NCBI RefSeq assembly: GCF_006539505.1 | Contig: NZ_BJND01000057.1 | Location: 1 to 62,652, forward strand | DNA from: Streptomyces spinoverrucosus | Lineage (GTDB): Bacteria; Actinomycetota; Actinomycetes; Streptomycetales; Streptomycetaceae | Direction of reading: 5' to 3' | Length of the DNA: 62,652 bases | Part shown: piece after piece, positions 41,737-49,641 of the stretch | Position numbering within the stretch: the first letter of the stretch is position 1 | How the letters are laid out: each line of letters opens with the position of its first letter | Translations under genes and position numbers: made by a program | The notes under the pieces: model-generated | What the model was told of the DNA's origin: nothing | What the model saw: only the letters and a program-made list of their open reading frames with translations | Database searches by the model: none

Positions 41737-42327
41737 TCACCGCCTACCGGATACGTCACCAAGAACGCCGAAGGCACCGTGGCCCGCTGGCTGACCCAGC
41801 GGAAAAGAGGCCCGCTGCCGCCACCGCCTCCCGTCGTTGACCAGCAAATCGACGGAAGACACCTGGGCAACGATGGGAAGACCGGTGAGCAGGTCGGCCT
41901 CGACCTGCTCCACGACAGCCTCGTCCTGGCCCTGGGCGACGGTCAGATGCGGGACAACATCGTCGAACTGTCCGCCGAACGGCGGGTGTTCCGGCCACCG
42001 CTCGACCATCGCCTCGGTGAGGCACCTGAAGTGGGTGTCCGGTTCGGGGGCGAGATACAGCACTCCGGGAAACCGGCCGCAGTGGTCGAACCGGGCCTCG
42101 AAGGACTGATGCCGACCGAGTACCTCGCCGATCGCGGCGCAGACCCCCTGGTCGATCCGGCTCGCATCGAGAAACGGAAAGAGCACGGTGACATGGGCCG
42201 GAACACCGCCACGGGCCGAGGGGTCAAGCCGGTCACGCCACCCTCGCACTGCAGGCTCCGCCTCCGGGACCCTCACAATCAGCCCCGACTGCCCTGCCTG
42301 AAACCCATGCGTGTCGTCGTCCTCCAT
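41737..42327 (-). CDS. 2'-5' RNA ligase family (2H phosphoesterase) protein
   Basis: A 196-residue protein with both 2H signature motifs: PAHVTVLFPF near residue 43 and PHLTVAQGQ near 126. These two His-x-Thr/Ser pairs form the active site of cyclic phosphodiesterases and RNA ligase-like enzymes acting on 2',3'-cyclic or 2'-5' linkages. The substrate is unknown; RNA end repair or NAD-derived cyclic phosphates are options. It lies between element debris. Confidence 0.82.
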   Translation of the reverse strand: MEDDDTHGFQAGQSGLIVRVPEAEPAVRGWRDRLDPSARGGVPAHVTVLFPFLDASRIDQGVCAAIGEVLGRHQSFEARFDHCGRFPGVLYLAPEPDTHFRCLTEAMVERWPEHPPFGGQFDDVVPHLTVAQGQDEAVVEQVEADLLTGLPIVAQVSSVDLLVNDGRRWRQRASFPLGQPAGHGAFGVLGDVSGRR

Positions 42328-42471
42328 CGCATCTGTCTACCAGCGGGCCCGACCGGCGGCGACCCGATTACCACCCCCCTGCCAAGCCGGACGGGGCCCC
42401 ACCCGAGCACACAGGTGGGGCCAAATCACGGTGACAGAACATGCCCGAGCGATCGCCAAGTGGGGGACAAG

Positions 42472-42841
42472 ATGACGATCGCCGAGTACCTGACGTACTG
42501 GCTGATGAACGTCGCGAAGGGCAAGGTCAGCAAGACGACGTACGTCAACTACGAGTCGCTGGTGCTGCGCACAGGGCAAGGACAAAAAGCAGCTGGAGCA
42601 CAAGCGGCGCTGCTGACCGGAAGGCGGCTGGTGCCAACTGGCAGGGGACAGGTCAGGGCCTCGTCTTCAGCACGAAACAAGGGAACGCCCATCGAGCCGC
42701 GCAACCTGAACCGGTCCTTCGAGACGCTGTGCGCCCGCGCGGGAGTCCGTAAGGTCGGCTTCCGTGACCTGCGCCACACTTGTGCTTCGCCCCTCCACGA
42801 ACAGAGCCGCCGACGCCCGCATGATCATCGAGGTGCTCGGG
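42472..42841 (+). pseudogene. Decayed AICE integrase
   Basis: Three blocks match the intact integrase at 56.9-58.2 kb. Block 1 (42472-about 42572) reads MTIAEYLTYWLMNVAKGKV and continues to NYESLVL. Block 2 (about 42578-42619) matches the KDKKRPEHKRRC region. Block 3 (from about 42619) matches the stretch from DRKAAGANW to the HDLRHTCAS region and MIIEVLG. The pieces between are deleted, including the first catalytic Arg region, and frames are broken. It sits directly beside the left att repeat, as a working int gene would. Confidence 0.85.
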
Positions 42842-42880
42842 GAGAATGGGACGCCTCCCTAATCAGGTCCGACAAAAGCC

Positions 42881-42963
42881 GGAGGCCCTGTGGATCACTC
42901 CACAGGGCCTCCGACATGCTGCGCACTCGGAAGGATTCGAACCTGCAACCTTCTGATCCGTAG
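42881..42963. repeat. Left att copy: tRNA-Arg 3' end and its terminator
   Basis: A 14-bp perfect stem-loop (42881-42912) and a 41-nt piece of the tRNA-Arg 3' half (42923-42963) repeat the arrangement at 58215-58297. The 32 bases at 42932-42963 are identical to 58266-58297. This is the left boundary (attL-like site) of the right-hand AICE and the right boundary of the decayed one. Confidence 0.85.
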
Positions 42964-43095
42964 GATCGGGCAAGCTGTTGGGCGAGGGCTCCGCCTTCCT
43001 CCAGGACAGGTGCTGACCATCGTGATCAACGGTCTCTGTGTGGCGTCGTTGCCGTCAAGGTTGCCGTCATCCGTCATACCGGACGTCGGCCGTCC

Positions 43096-43302
43096 CGTAT
43101 CCGGGTGGGCGGCGGCTGGAACACGTACACCCACCTCGTCGGCGTCGGCAACGCCAACCGCGACGGGCGCCCCCACCTGTACGCCGTCAACGCTGCCAAC
43201 CCCCACGGCGCGTACCTGTCCAAGGGCACGGGCGACTGGCGCGTACCCTTCCGCTCGCGTGAGCAGGTCGGTGTGTACTTCGCCGGCACCAAGCGCCGGT
43301 AG
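43096..43302 (+). pseudogene. C-terminal remnant of an FG-GAP repeat protein
   Basis: The frame reads RIRVGGGWNTYTHLVGVG, then RDGRPHLYAV and KGTGDWRVPF, matching the last repeat of the full-length protein just downstream (RTRIGGGWGVFTHLVGIG and following). No start or upstream part remains. A hairpin at 43382-43417 follows. A second copy once lay here, or the two recombined. Confidence 0.78.
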
Positions 43303-43381
43303 GACCACTTCGCCTGAGCGACACCTCCGTCGGCCTGACGACATCGCCACCCAGCACAACCTTCTGACGTGATCAAGAGTC

Positions 43382-43417
43382 CGACCGGGCGCGCAGCCCC
43401 TGGTGCGCGCCCGGTCG
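43382..43417 (+). terminator. Terminator after the FG-GAP remnant
   Basis: A perfect 13-bp stem (43382-43394 and 43405-43417) stands between the remnant and the next gene. Confidence 0.7.
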
Positions 43418-43434
43418 CTTGAGAGGAACCCGCT

Positions 43435-45711
43435 TTGATCCATGTTCGTCCCGCCCGACATCAGCTCGTCGCGGCCGTCACCACCGTTCTCGCCGCGACC
43501 GTCGGTGCGAGCCTCGCGACGGCGCCCGCGATCGCCGCGACGCCCACCGCTGCCGTCGCCGCGGACGCCGGACCCGCCGACACGCAGGCGACCGTCGACG
43601 GCGTCATCTCCATCCCCCGCACCGACCAGATCCTCAGCGTCGGCCCGACCGGGTTTCTGTCGGTGGAGCGCCGATGGGACCACACGTACTACCGCTGGAC
43701 CAGCACCGTCGACGGCACCACCACAAGCCTCCCGGAGTGGTACAGCGGGTACCGCGGCGGCGGTTCCGACACCGTCGTCGCCAAGGAGGACGGCACCACC
43801 CGGTACCTGCTCCATGACATGTCATCGCCGGGCAGCGACCCCGCGGTCGTCAACCAGACCGACACCCGGCTCTACTGGAAGGGCGTCGTCGGCAGGACTC
43901 TCGTCTTCTCGTCCTGGGACAGCCAGAGCAAGGTGGGCCAGCTCCGTCTGATCGGCGAGGGGAACCAGGCGGGCAGCGACCGGCAGGTGACCGGCCTCAC
44001 GCCGAACTCCAGGATCCAGAGCGTCGAGGCCCTGTCGAACAGCTCGGCGCTCGTCCGGTACGTCTCGGCTGATGCCGACACCGACCGCTCCTACCTCGCC
44101 GTCGTGGACGTCGCCACCGCCTCCGTCGTCGAGAAGCGCGAGGTGGGCGTGTCCGCGTACGACACCGACACAGCCCTTTCCGGGGAGCGCTGGGTCTGGG
44201 TCGACGCCCCGACGTCCGCGCACGCCAAGCTCATGTACGCCACCCGCGACGGTTCGGGGAGCACGCCGGCCGTGGAAGCGGCCGACCTGGGCAACTCCGT
44301 CCGCCCGCACATCGGCGTCCTGGGTGACTGGGTCACGTACGCGACTCCGGGCGGCGCCGCCGCGACCGAAGCGTCCCCCCGCTTCGCGCTCAGTGCTGTC
44401 AACCTCGTCGACGGATCCACGGTCAAGCTCCTCGACCACGCCTCGTCCACCGTCCCCACCACCGACGGCGCGCTCCTGGTGCGCGGCGGTACGGTCGCCC
44501 ACGGTGAGGGGGTCTACCGGATCGCACTCGGCGCGGACGGCAAGCCCACCGCCACGCTCATCGCGAGCACCGGCGAGCCGACCGTGCTCACGCTGCACAC
44601 CGCGGCCATTCCCCCGGTCGTCGACCTCGACAAGAACAACGGTCAGGCCCTGCTCCGCTGGGTACTCTCCCGGACCAATGCCCAGGGCTCCGTGACGGTG
44701 CGTCATGTCGGCACGGGCCGCAGCGTGCGGTACGACTTCGCACAGGCGGCCACCTACGAGGACAAGGGATCCGTCGACTTCCGCTGGGACGGGATGCTCC
44801 CCAACGCCGAAGGCATGAAGGAGTTCGCGCCCAGCGGCGACTACGCCTGGGACTTCACCGCCACCCCACTCAACGGCATCGGTCCGGACGTCGCGCAGAC
44901 CGGCACCTTCAAGGTCACCCGTACGACCGGCCTGCACGACTACACGGACAACAGCACACCGGACCTGCTCTCCCGTGACGCCGCGGGCGTGCTGTGGCGC
45001 GACGACTCGGCCAAGGTGGCGTCCGCGCCGCAGCCGTACTCGACGGGTCGGGTGAAGGTCGGCGGCGGCTGGCAGATCTACAACCAGCTGGAGGCCGTCG
45101 GGAACATCGCCGGCAGCCCGGCCGGCGACCTTGTCGCCCGTGACAAGGTCGGCGTGCTCTGGCTCTACCAGGGCAACGGAAACGGCAACTTCGCCAGCCG
45201 TACGAAGATCGGCAGCGGCTGGCAGGTCTACAACAACATAACCGGCGGCAGCGACCTCGACGACGACAGGAAGTCCGACCTCCTCGCCACCGACGCCGCC
45301 GGCGACCTGTGGTTCTACAAGGGCACGGGCAGCACGAGCGCGCCGTTCGCATCCCGCAAGAAGATCGGCAGGGGCTGGGGGATCTACAACCAGCTCACCG
45401 CCACCGGCAACATCACCGGCACCTCCGCCGGAGACCTCGTCGCCCGCGACAAGGCAGGTGTCCTGTGGCTGTACGAGGGCAAGGGCGACGGCACCTACGC
45501 CCCGCGCACGAGGATCGGCGGGGGCTGGGGCGTCTTCACCCACCTCGTCGGCATCGGCGACGCCGACCGCGACGGGCGGGCCGATCTCTACGCGGTCGGA
45601 ACCTCGGGCGCCAAGTTCTACGCGGGCACCGGTGACACGGCCGTCCCGTTCAAGCCCGCTGCCCCGGGCAACCTGCTCTGGGACTCGGCACCCGTCAACT
45701 CGGTTTTCTGA
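43435..45711 (+). CDS. Secreted FG-GAP/VCBS-repeat protein
   Basis: A 758-residue exported protein. The start is TTG 43435 with GAGAGGA upstream. A signal peptide ends near APAIAATP. Residues about 50-480 form a beta-propeller-like sensor-type domain; residues 510-735 carry repeats of the FG-GAP type, each with a D-x-N/D-x-D-G or DLVARDxxGVLWLYxGxG core and a xIGxGWxxYNxL turn. Such repeats bind calcium and make surface propellers in Streptomyces. No enzymatic motif is seen. Probably cargo near the left end of the AICE. Confidence 0.85.
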   Translation: MIHVRPARHQLVAAVTTVLAATVGASLATAPAIAATPTAAVAADAGPADTQATVDGVISIPRTDQILSVGPTGFLSVERRWDHTYYRWTSTVDGTTTSLPEWYSGYRGGGSDTVVAKEDGTTRYLLHDMSSPGSDPAVVNQTDTRLYWKGVVGRTLVFSSWDSQSKVGQLRLIGEGNQAGSDRQVTGLTPNSRIQSVEALSNSSALVRYVSADADTDRSYLAVVDVATASVVEKREVGVSAYDTDTALSGERWVWVDAPTSAHAKLMYATRDGSGSTPAVEAADLGNSVRPHIGVLGDWVTYATPGGAAATEASPRFALSAVNLVDGSTVKLLDHASSTVPTTDGALLVRGGTVAHGEGVYRIALGADGKPTATLIASTGEPTVLTLHTAAIPPVVDLDKNNGQALLRWVLSRTNAQGSVTVRHVGTGRSVRYDFAQAATYEDKGSVDFRWDGMLPNAEGMKEFAPSGDYAWDFTATPLNGIGPDVAQTGTFKVTRTTGLHDYTDNSTPDLLSRDAAGVLWRDDSAKVASAPQPYSTGRVKVGGGWQIYNQLEAVGNIAGSPAGDLVARDKVGVLWLYQGNGNGNFASRTKIGSGWQVYNNITGGSDLDDDRKSDLLATDAAGDLWFYKGTGSTSAPFASRKKIGRGWGIYNQLTATGNITGTSAGDLVARDKAGVLWLYEGKGDGTYAPRTRIGGGWGVFTHLVGIGDADRDGRADLYAVGTSGAKFYAGTGDTAVPFKPAAPGNLLWDSAPVNSVF

Positions 45712-45813
45712 CGACGTCGGCCTCCATCCGGTGACCCTGTTCTGACGGGACGGCGGCACGGTCTCCCAGACGGTCCTTTCGACGCAGCTGTCCTTGGGGC
45801 CTAGGCGCCGGTA

Positions 45814-45847
45814 AGGGCGGATACGAGCAGCAGCCCGCATCCGCCCT
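45814..45847 (+). terminator. Terminator of the FG-GAP gene
   Basis: A 9-bp perfect stem AGGGCGGAT/ATCCGCCCT with a 16-nt loop, about 100 bases after the stop codon. Confidence 0.55.
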
Positions 45848-45997
45848 CTCCAGGTTCCGTGAGGGACGGGCATCGGCTCCCGGTCGCCCCGCGTGTCAGA
45901 GACCCCCCTCCGGACGAGGCCGTCCTCGCCCCGCTCTATCCGCACCTCGAAGTCCGCCCCGGGCACGCGCGCGTGGGGGGCATGAGTGCTTGATGTA

Positions 45998-46261
45998 CTA
46001 AAGGGCCGTCCTACCTTCCAAGACGTGGGTCTGATCCGGTCTTACGAATGACTGGATCAGACCCACGTCTTGGAAGGTAGGACAAGCCTTAGTTGCCCCG
46101 AAGTCCAGCCGCGCCAACAGCTCACTCTGGTGCTGCAACATGCCGTGCACGTAGCGTTCGAAGGGTGGCTTGTTCCAGAAGATGACCGTCAGGGCGTCGG
46201 CCAGTGCGTTGTACGCGCTTGGGTTGATGGCCTTACTACTACGGGCGCTGGACTGCGACAC
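45998..46261 (-). pseudogene. Truncated AbiJ-like phage-defence gene (N-terminal part)
   Basis: Start GTG 46261 follows GGAGGAGGGG. The first 59 codons read SQSSARSSKAINPSAYNAL, then VIFWNKPPFERYV and LLARLDFGATK, which I recognise as the opening of actinobacterial AbiJ-N-terminal-domain proteins linked to abortive infection. Homology stops exactly at the edge of a 30-bp inverted repeat (46083), and the frame then runs through that repeat to a stop at 45998. The effector part is gone, so the gene is almost surely inactive. Family assignment is from memory. Confidence 0.6.
46008..46083. repeat. Perfect 30-bp inverted repeat
   Basis: Arms 46008-46037 and 46054-46083 are exact inverted copies with a 16-nt centre. 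The arms start GTCCTACCTTCC. There is no T-tract. It coincides with the truncation point of the AbiJ-like gene, so it looks like an inserted or recombination-born unit rather than a normal terminator. Confidence 0.85.
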
Positions 46262-46670
46262 CGTCCCCTCCTCCGTACGCATCGTCACCGACCTATTACG
46301 GTACTGCCGAAGGGACCGACCATGTGCACATACGACAGTGCCCGATCCAAGCGGACGTCGCTGGCCACCGGTCGCCCGATGGGGTCGGCGGCAGGAGGCG
46401 CATGCCAGCATCAGCATGCCTGAGCTGGCCTGATCAACAGGACAGGGCCTAACCGCTGATGTTCCTGAAGTCCTGATCCAACGTGCTGTAGTGAGGCACA
46501 GGTAGGGGCTGCTACGGCAGCTGCCACAGCAGGTCACGATTCGTGGGCTCGCGACACGACCCTGGGAGCCCTACACTACATATCGTCAACTTGACACGAA
46601 ATCACCCGAACCTGCGTCCATCTCCGGATCAGTCTGAGATGCTGGAGATCGGTCGAGAGGGGCCGCAGGT
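46262..46670. other. Gap before the AICE NUDIX gene
   Basis: 409 bases without a convincing gene. TTGACA occurs at 46591-46596, but no good -10 follows at normal spacing. GAGAGGGG precedes the NUDIX start. Confidence 0.4.
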
Positions 46671-47204
46671 ATGGAGTGGAAGACCCACGGTGAGCGACAG
46701 GTCTACACCAACAAGTGGGTGAATCTGTGTCTGGTCGACGTCCAACAGCCTGACGGGCGCAGGTGGGAGTACCACGTCGTTCGCCTCAGGCACCTGGCCG
46801 TGGCCGCCGTGGTCAATGACCGCCAAGAGGTCCTGATGATGTGGCGGCACCGCTTCATCACGGATTCGTGGGCCTGGGAGTTGCCCATGGGCCTGGTCGA
46901 GGAGGGTGAGACCCCGGAGGAGGCGGCAGCCCGCGAAGTGCTGGAGGAGACGGGGTGGCGCCCTGGCCCCATCAAGCCCCTGATTTACGCCGAGCCGGCC
47001 AATGGGATCACCGACTCGCAGCACCACGTCTTCCGCGTGGATGGCGCGACCTACGCCGGGCCGCCCACTGAGAAGAACGAGTCCGACCGCATCGAGTGGA
47101 TCCCCCTCTCGGAGGTGCGGGGGATGATCGATCGTCGGGAGATCGTGAGCAGCGGATCGCTCGTCGGTCTGCTCTACCTACTCATAGATGAAGCGATCCG
47201 CTGA
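46671..47204 (+). CDS. NUDIX hydrolase of the AICE
   Basis: A 177-residue NUDIX protein of the ADP-ribose pyrophosphatase kind: the Nudix box is GLVEEGETPEEAAAREVLEETG (about residues 76-97), preceded by MMWRHRFITDSWAWELPMG. The aromatic residues in front of the box fit nucleoside-diphosphate-sugar hydrolases. NUDIX genes are a recurring part of AICEs of the pSAM2 type, where their role is not settled. It overlaps the end of the convergent XRE-TPR gene by 23 bases. Confidence 0.88.
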   Translation: MEWKTHGERQVYTNKWVNLCLVDVQQPDGRRWEYHVVRLRHLAVAAVVNDRQEVLMMWRHRFITDSWAWELPMGLVEEGETPEEAAAREVLEETGWRPGPIKPLIYAEPANGITDSQHHVFRVDGATYAGPPTEKNESDRIEWIPLSEVRGMIDRREIVSSGSLVGLLYLLIDEAIR

Positions 47205-48521
47205 CTGGTGGGAGGAGTGCCCGTAGCCGCGCCTCGAAGGCCAGGGCTACGGGCTCTTGCCTGTGCGGGGCCAACTGGTCGTAGAACTCCCTGAGATGGC
47301 CTGACACGCGCTCCGAGGCAACCGCCGACGCGGGTTCCAGAGCTTCCGTGGCGGTGTGGCATGCCTGGTCGAGCTTGCCTTGGTCCAGCTGCGTACGGGC
47401 CAGCCAGAACGCGTGAAACGCGCGGCCTCGCTGGTTGGAGCGGTCCTCCCTCCGCAGTGCATCCGCGATCAAGGGTTCGGCGGTCGCTGCTTCGCCCAGT
47501 CGGCCGTGGGCGATGCCCGTGTCCACAATCAGTTTCGGCTCATCGAAGTACGTCACCCATGACGGGTCTGGGTCGCTCGACCGAACCTGCTCGAACTGGT
47601 GGTGCGCTTCCCCGATCGCCCGGTGCGTGGAATCCCGGTTTCCGAGGGTGGCGTGAGCGAAGGCTTCGCGCATCGACAGCATGGAAAGCACCCGTGGGGT
47701 GGTGTCGAGTGCTGAGCGGGCCTGGTCCTGGGCGGCGGTCACGAGGGCCAGAGAGTCCGCAGGCTTGTCCTGGTAGGTGCCCTGCAAGCTCATGCAGGCA
47801 AGGACGTTGGCCATGAACTGGCGATCGTCGATTTCCTTGGCCAGTTGCAGGGCCTCAGTGAAGTACGCGCGGGCCTGGTTGTACTGGCGGGCGTCGAAGT
47901 AGGTCCAGCCGGTGAGGCGTGCGAGCTCGGCCGCGATGCCGTACAGGCCGTTCTGGATGGACGATGGCCGGTTCTCCTTCAGGAGTCCAACGACATACCG
48001 GAGCTGGCCGACGATGGCCGGCCTCAGCGCCTCGCCGCCGTGCTGGTCGTCCCGTCGCCAGTAGTCCTCGATGGAAGAGCGGAAGGCTGCAAGTGTGGCC
48101 GCACTGAGGTTCGTTCGGCTGGCCAACGCCAAGATGCTGTCCACGTCGGGACCTGGCAGAGCCGCGGCGTCTGCTGCTCGGGCTCCGGTGCTTGGTGTAC
48201 CTCTCGCTCGGCGACCACGAGCGCCTGCGACGTCTCCCACGCTCGGCGCGCAAGCCCAAGCATGTGTCCCGGGATGCGCAAGCCGTCCGCGATACGCTCG
48301 ATGACGTCCATGTGCTGCAACTGACGTTGACCTGCGATTACTTCACCGACACGGCTGGGGGTCAGCTCACACCGTCTGGCGATCATGGAGGGGTAGATAC
48401 CTGCCCTGATCTTCACCAGCCGGAAGACTCTGGCGAAGTCCCGCACCCGACAGGCATCGATCATCTCGGGATCGGTGAGCAGCCTGGCAGGTAGTTCCTG
48501 CGGCAGGTCGGCGTCGGGCAT
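47182..48521 (-). pseudogene. XRE-TPR regulator with a frameshift
   Basis: Two frames form one regulator of about 445 residues. The first (start 48521, GGGGAG upstream) has the XRE HTH: RLVKIRAGIYPSMIARRCELT, SRVGEVIAGQRQL, then RIPGHMLGLA. The second (to 47182) begins to read as protein at PGPDVDSILALASRTNLSA and continues with TPR-type repeats (YFDARQYNQARAYFTEALQLA). The frames must join by a one-base shift near 48140-48160. Either a real null mutation or a sequence error. This family commonly occurs beside the NUDIX gene in AICEs. Confidence 0.75.
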
Positions 48522-48581
48522 TGGGCAAGCTCCCCACTGCGAGGGCTACGCAACGTCGCTGGTTCTCTACTTGCCGCGATG

Positions 48582-48598
48582 TTACCCAAGTTGGGTAA
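48582..48598. promoter_or_regulatory. Perfect palindrome upstream of the XRE-TPR gene
   Basis: TTACCCAA-G-TTGGGTAA is a 17-bp perfect palindrome 61 bases before the XRE-TPR start and 49 bases before the divergent small gene. It is a good candidate operator for that regulator. Confidence 0.6.
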
Positions 48599-48646
48599 TC
48601 AGCCTGACCTTTTGGCGGAGGTCCCCTGATCGCGATGCTCCTTTCC

Positions 48647-48877
48647 ATGGCGAGCAACCAGCAGACCAGGCCAGGCATCGGTGAACTGGCGAAGGACAGC
48701 GCCAGGGGACGTATCGGCGTCGTCATGGGTGAGGTCGGCGGCCGTGTGCAGATAAGGCCGATCGGTGGCGGCATGGAGTGGGATGCCAGGCCGGACAACG
48801 TGGTGGCGCTGAATGCGCGGGAGGAACTGAGCGCACGCCTGGCCGTCAAGAACGGCAACAGTCGGGATCGGCTGTGA
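48647..48877 (+). CDS. Small conserved-type AICE protein
   Basis: A 76-residue protein starting MASNQQTRPGIGELAKDSA, with a beta-rich core (RGRIGVVMGEVGGRVQIRPIGGGMEWDARP). The GxVM..GxxxxLRPxGGGxEWxxxP pattern matches small proteins I have seen many times next to XRE regulators in Streptomyces. Role unknown. Its stop overlaps the next start (TGATG). Divergent from the XRE-TPR gene across the palindrome. Confidence 0.68.
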   Translation: MASNQQTRPGIGELAKDSARGRIGVVMGEVGGRVQIRPIGGGMEWDARPDNVVALNAREELSARLAVKNGNSRDRL

Positions 48878-48975
48878 TGCGCGCCATCGGCCGGTACGCG
48901 GGAGTCCTGTTCATCATCATGATCAGCGGGTCGTGCGGCCTGGTGATCGGCGTGGCTCTCGCCATCGGCCAGTAG
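48877..48975 (+). CDS. Tiny membrane peptide
   Basis: A 32-residue ORF, MRAIGRYAGVLFIIMISGSC and a further hydrophobic segment, that is one membrane helix. Its start overlaps the preceding stop, and a strong hairpin follows, so the two small genes form a coupled unit. Too small for family assignment. Confidence 0.55.
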   Translation: MRAIGRYAGVLFIIMISGSCGLVIGVALAIGQ

Positions 48976-48976
48976 A

Positions 48977-49033
48977 CCGGCCGCCCCGAACGGGTGCCAG
49001 TTCCCCGGCTCCCCCGCCCCCGTTCGGGGCCGG
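48977..49033 (+). terminator. Terminator of the small-gene pair
   Basis: A long stem with one bulge (48977-48994 against 49019-49033, core CCCCGAACGGG) immediately follows the stop codon. Confidence 0.7.
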
Positions 49034-49129
49034 CCATCCAATCCCGCGTCCTGGTCGTCCATGAGCCACGGCTCACCGATCGATGCGGGCGGTAGATGCA
49101 ACGCACCGCCACACACAAGGAGATTTCGC

Positions 49130-49573
49130 ATGACGGCAACGGCGAACGTTCAGAAGTCCGGTCGCGCGGTGGCTGGTGAGGAACTGTTCGAAAGCCTCGC
49201 CCACTTCGTGGTCCTCCACAACGGGCAGTCGCCCGAGCGAGCGGAGCGGATCGCGGACCAGGCGGTCGGCTTCGTGGTCACCGCAGCCACCACCACCGTG
49301 CCCATGGTCCCGTCGGACGACGTGGACCTCGGCCTGCACGCTCTCATCCTGCACACGAAGGAGTACGCCGCTCTGTGCGAGCGGCACGCCGGCCGCTTCC
49401 TGCACCACAACCCGGCGCCGGGCGGAGGGGCCCGTGACCCGGAGAAGGTCGCCGCCTCGGCGCGCGCCATGAAGGCGGCCGGGTTCATGGTCTTCGACGA
49501 GTTGTGGACCGTGAACGGCACGAACCTCGCGCAGTGCGACTTGGACTGCGGCCGACCGTACGGTCAGGCGTAG
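49130..49573 (+). CDS. GRDP-like small protein with His/Cys signature
   Basis: A 147-residue protein. Start ATG 49130 follows AAGGAG. The central segment DVDLGLHALILHTKEYAALC, then GRFLHHNP has regularly placed histidines and a cysteine; the C-terminus is AQCDLDCGRPYGQA. The pattern (D...WH/LHxxILHTxxYxxFCxxxxGRFxHH ... CxxxC) matches the glycine-rich-domain-protein-like family frequent in Streptomyces, from memory. A metal site is plausible. The kinase-like gene follows 68 bases downstream; the two probably act together. No function is known. Confidence 0.7.
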   Translation: MTATANVQKSGRAVAGEELFESLAHFVVLHNGQSPERAERIADQAVGFVVTAATTTVPMVPSDDVDLGLHALILHTKEYAALCERHAGRFLHHNPAPGGGARDPEKVAASARAMKAAGFMVFDELWTVNGTNLAQCDLDCGRPYGQA

Positions 49574-49641
49574 CACACGACAGCAGCGACGCGGCCGGCC
49601 TCGACTCGGTCGGCCGCGTTCGCCCGGAAGGAGAAGAGACG

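Noticed and set aside
39188..42932. A third att copy marking the left border of the older AICE
   Set aside because: The 32-nt tRNA-derived core was not found left of 42.93 kb; only an 11-bp word recurs, which may be chance.
43822..45966. 714-codon minus-strand open frame
   Set aside because: Shadow of the FG-GAP protein gene, whose forward frame has a signal peptide and repeats.
46262..46537. Upstream extension of the AbiJ-like frame
   Set aside because: Composition is not protein-like, and the strong ribosome site points to GTG 46261.
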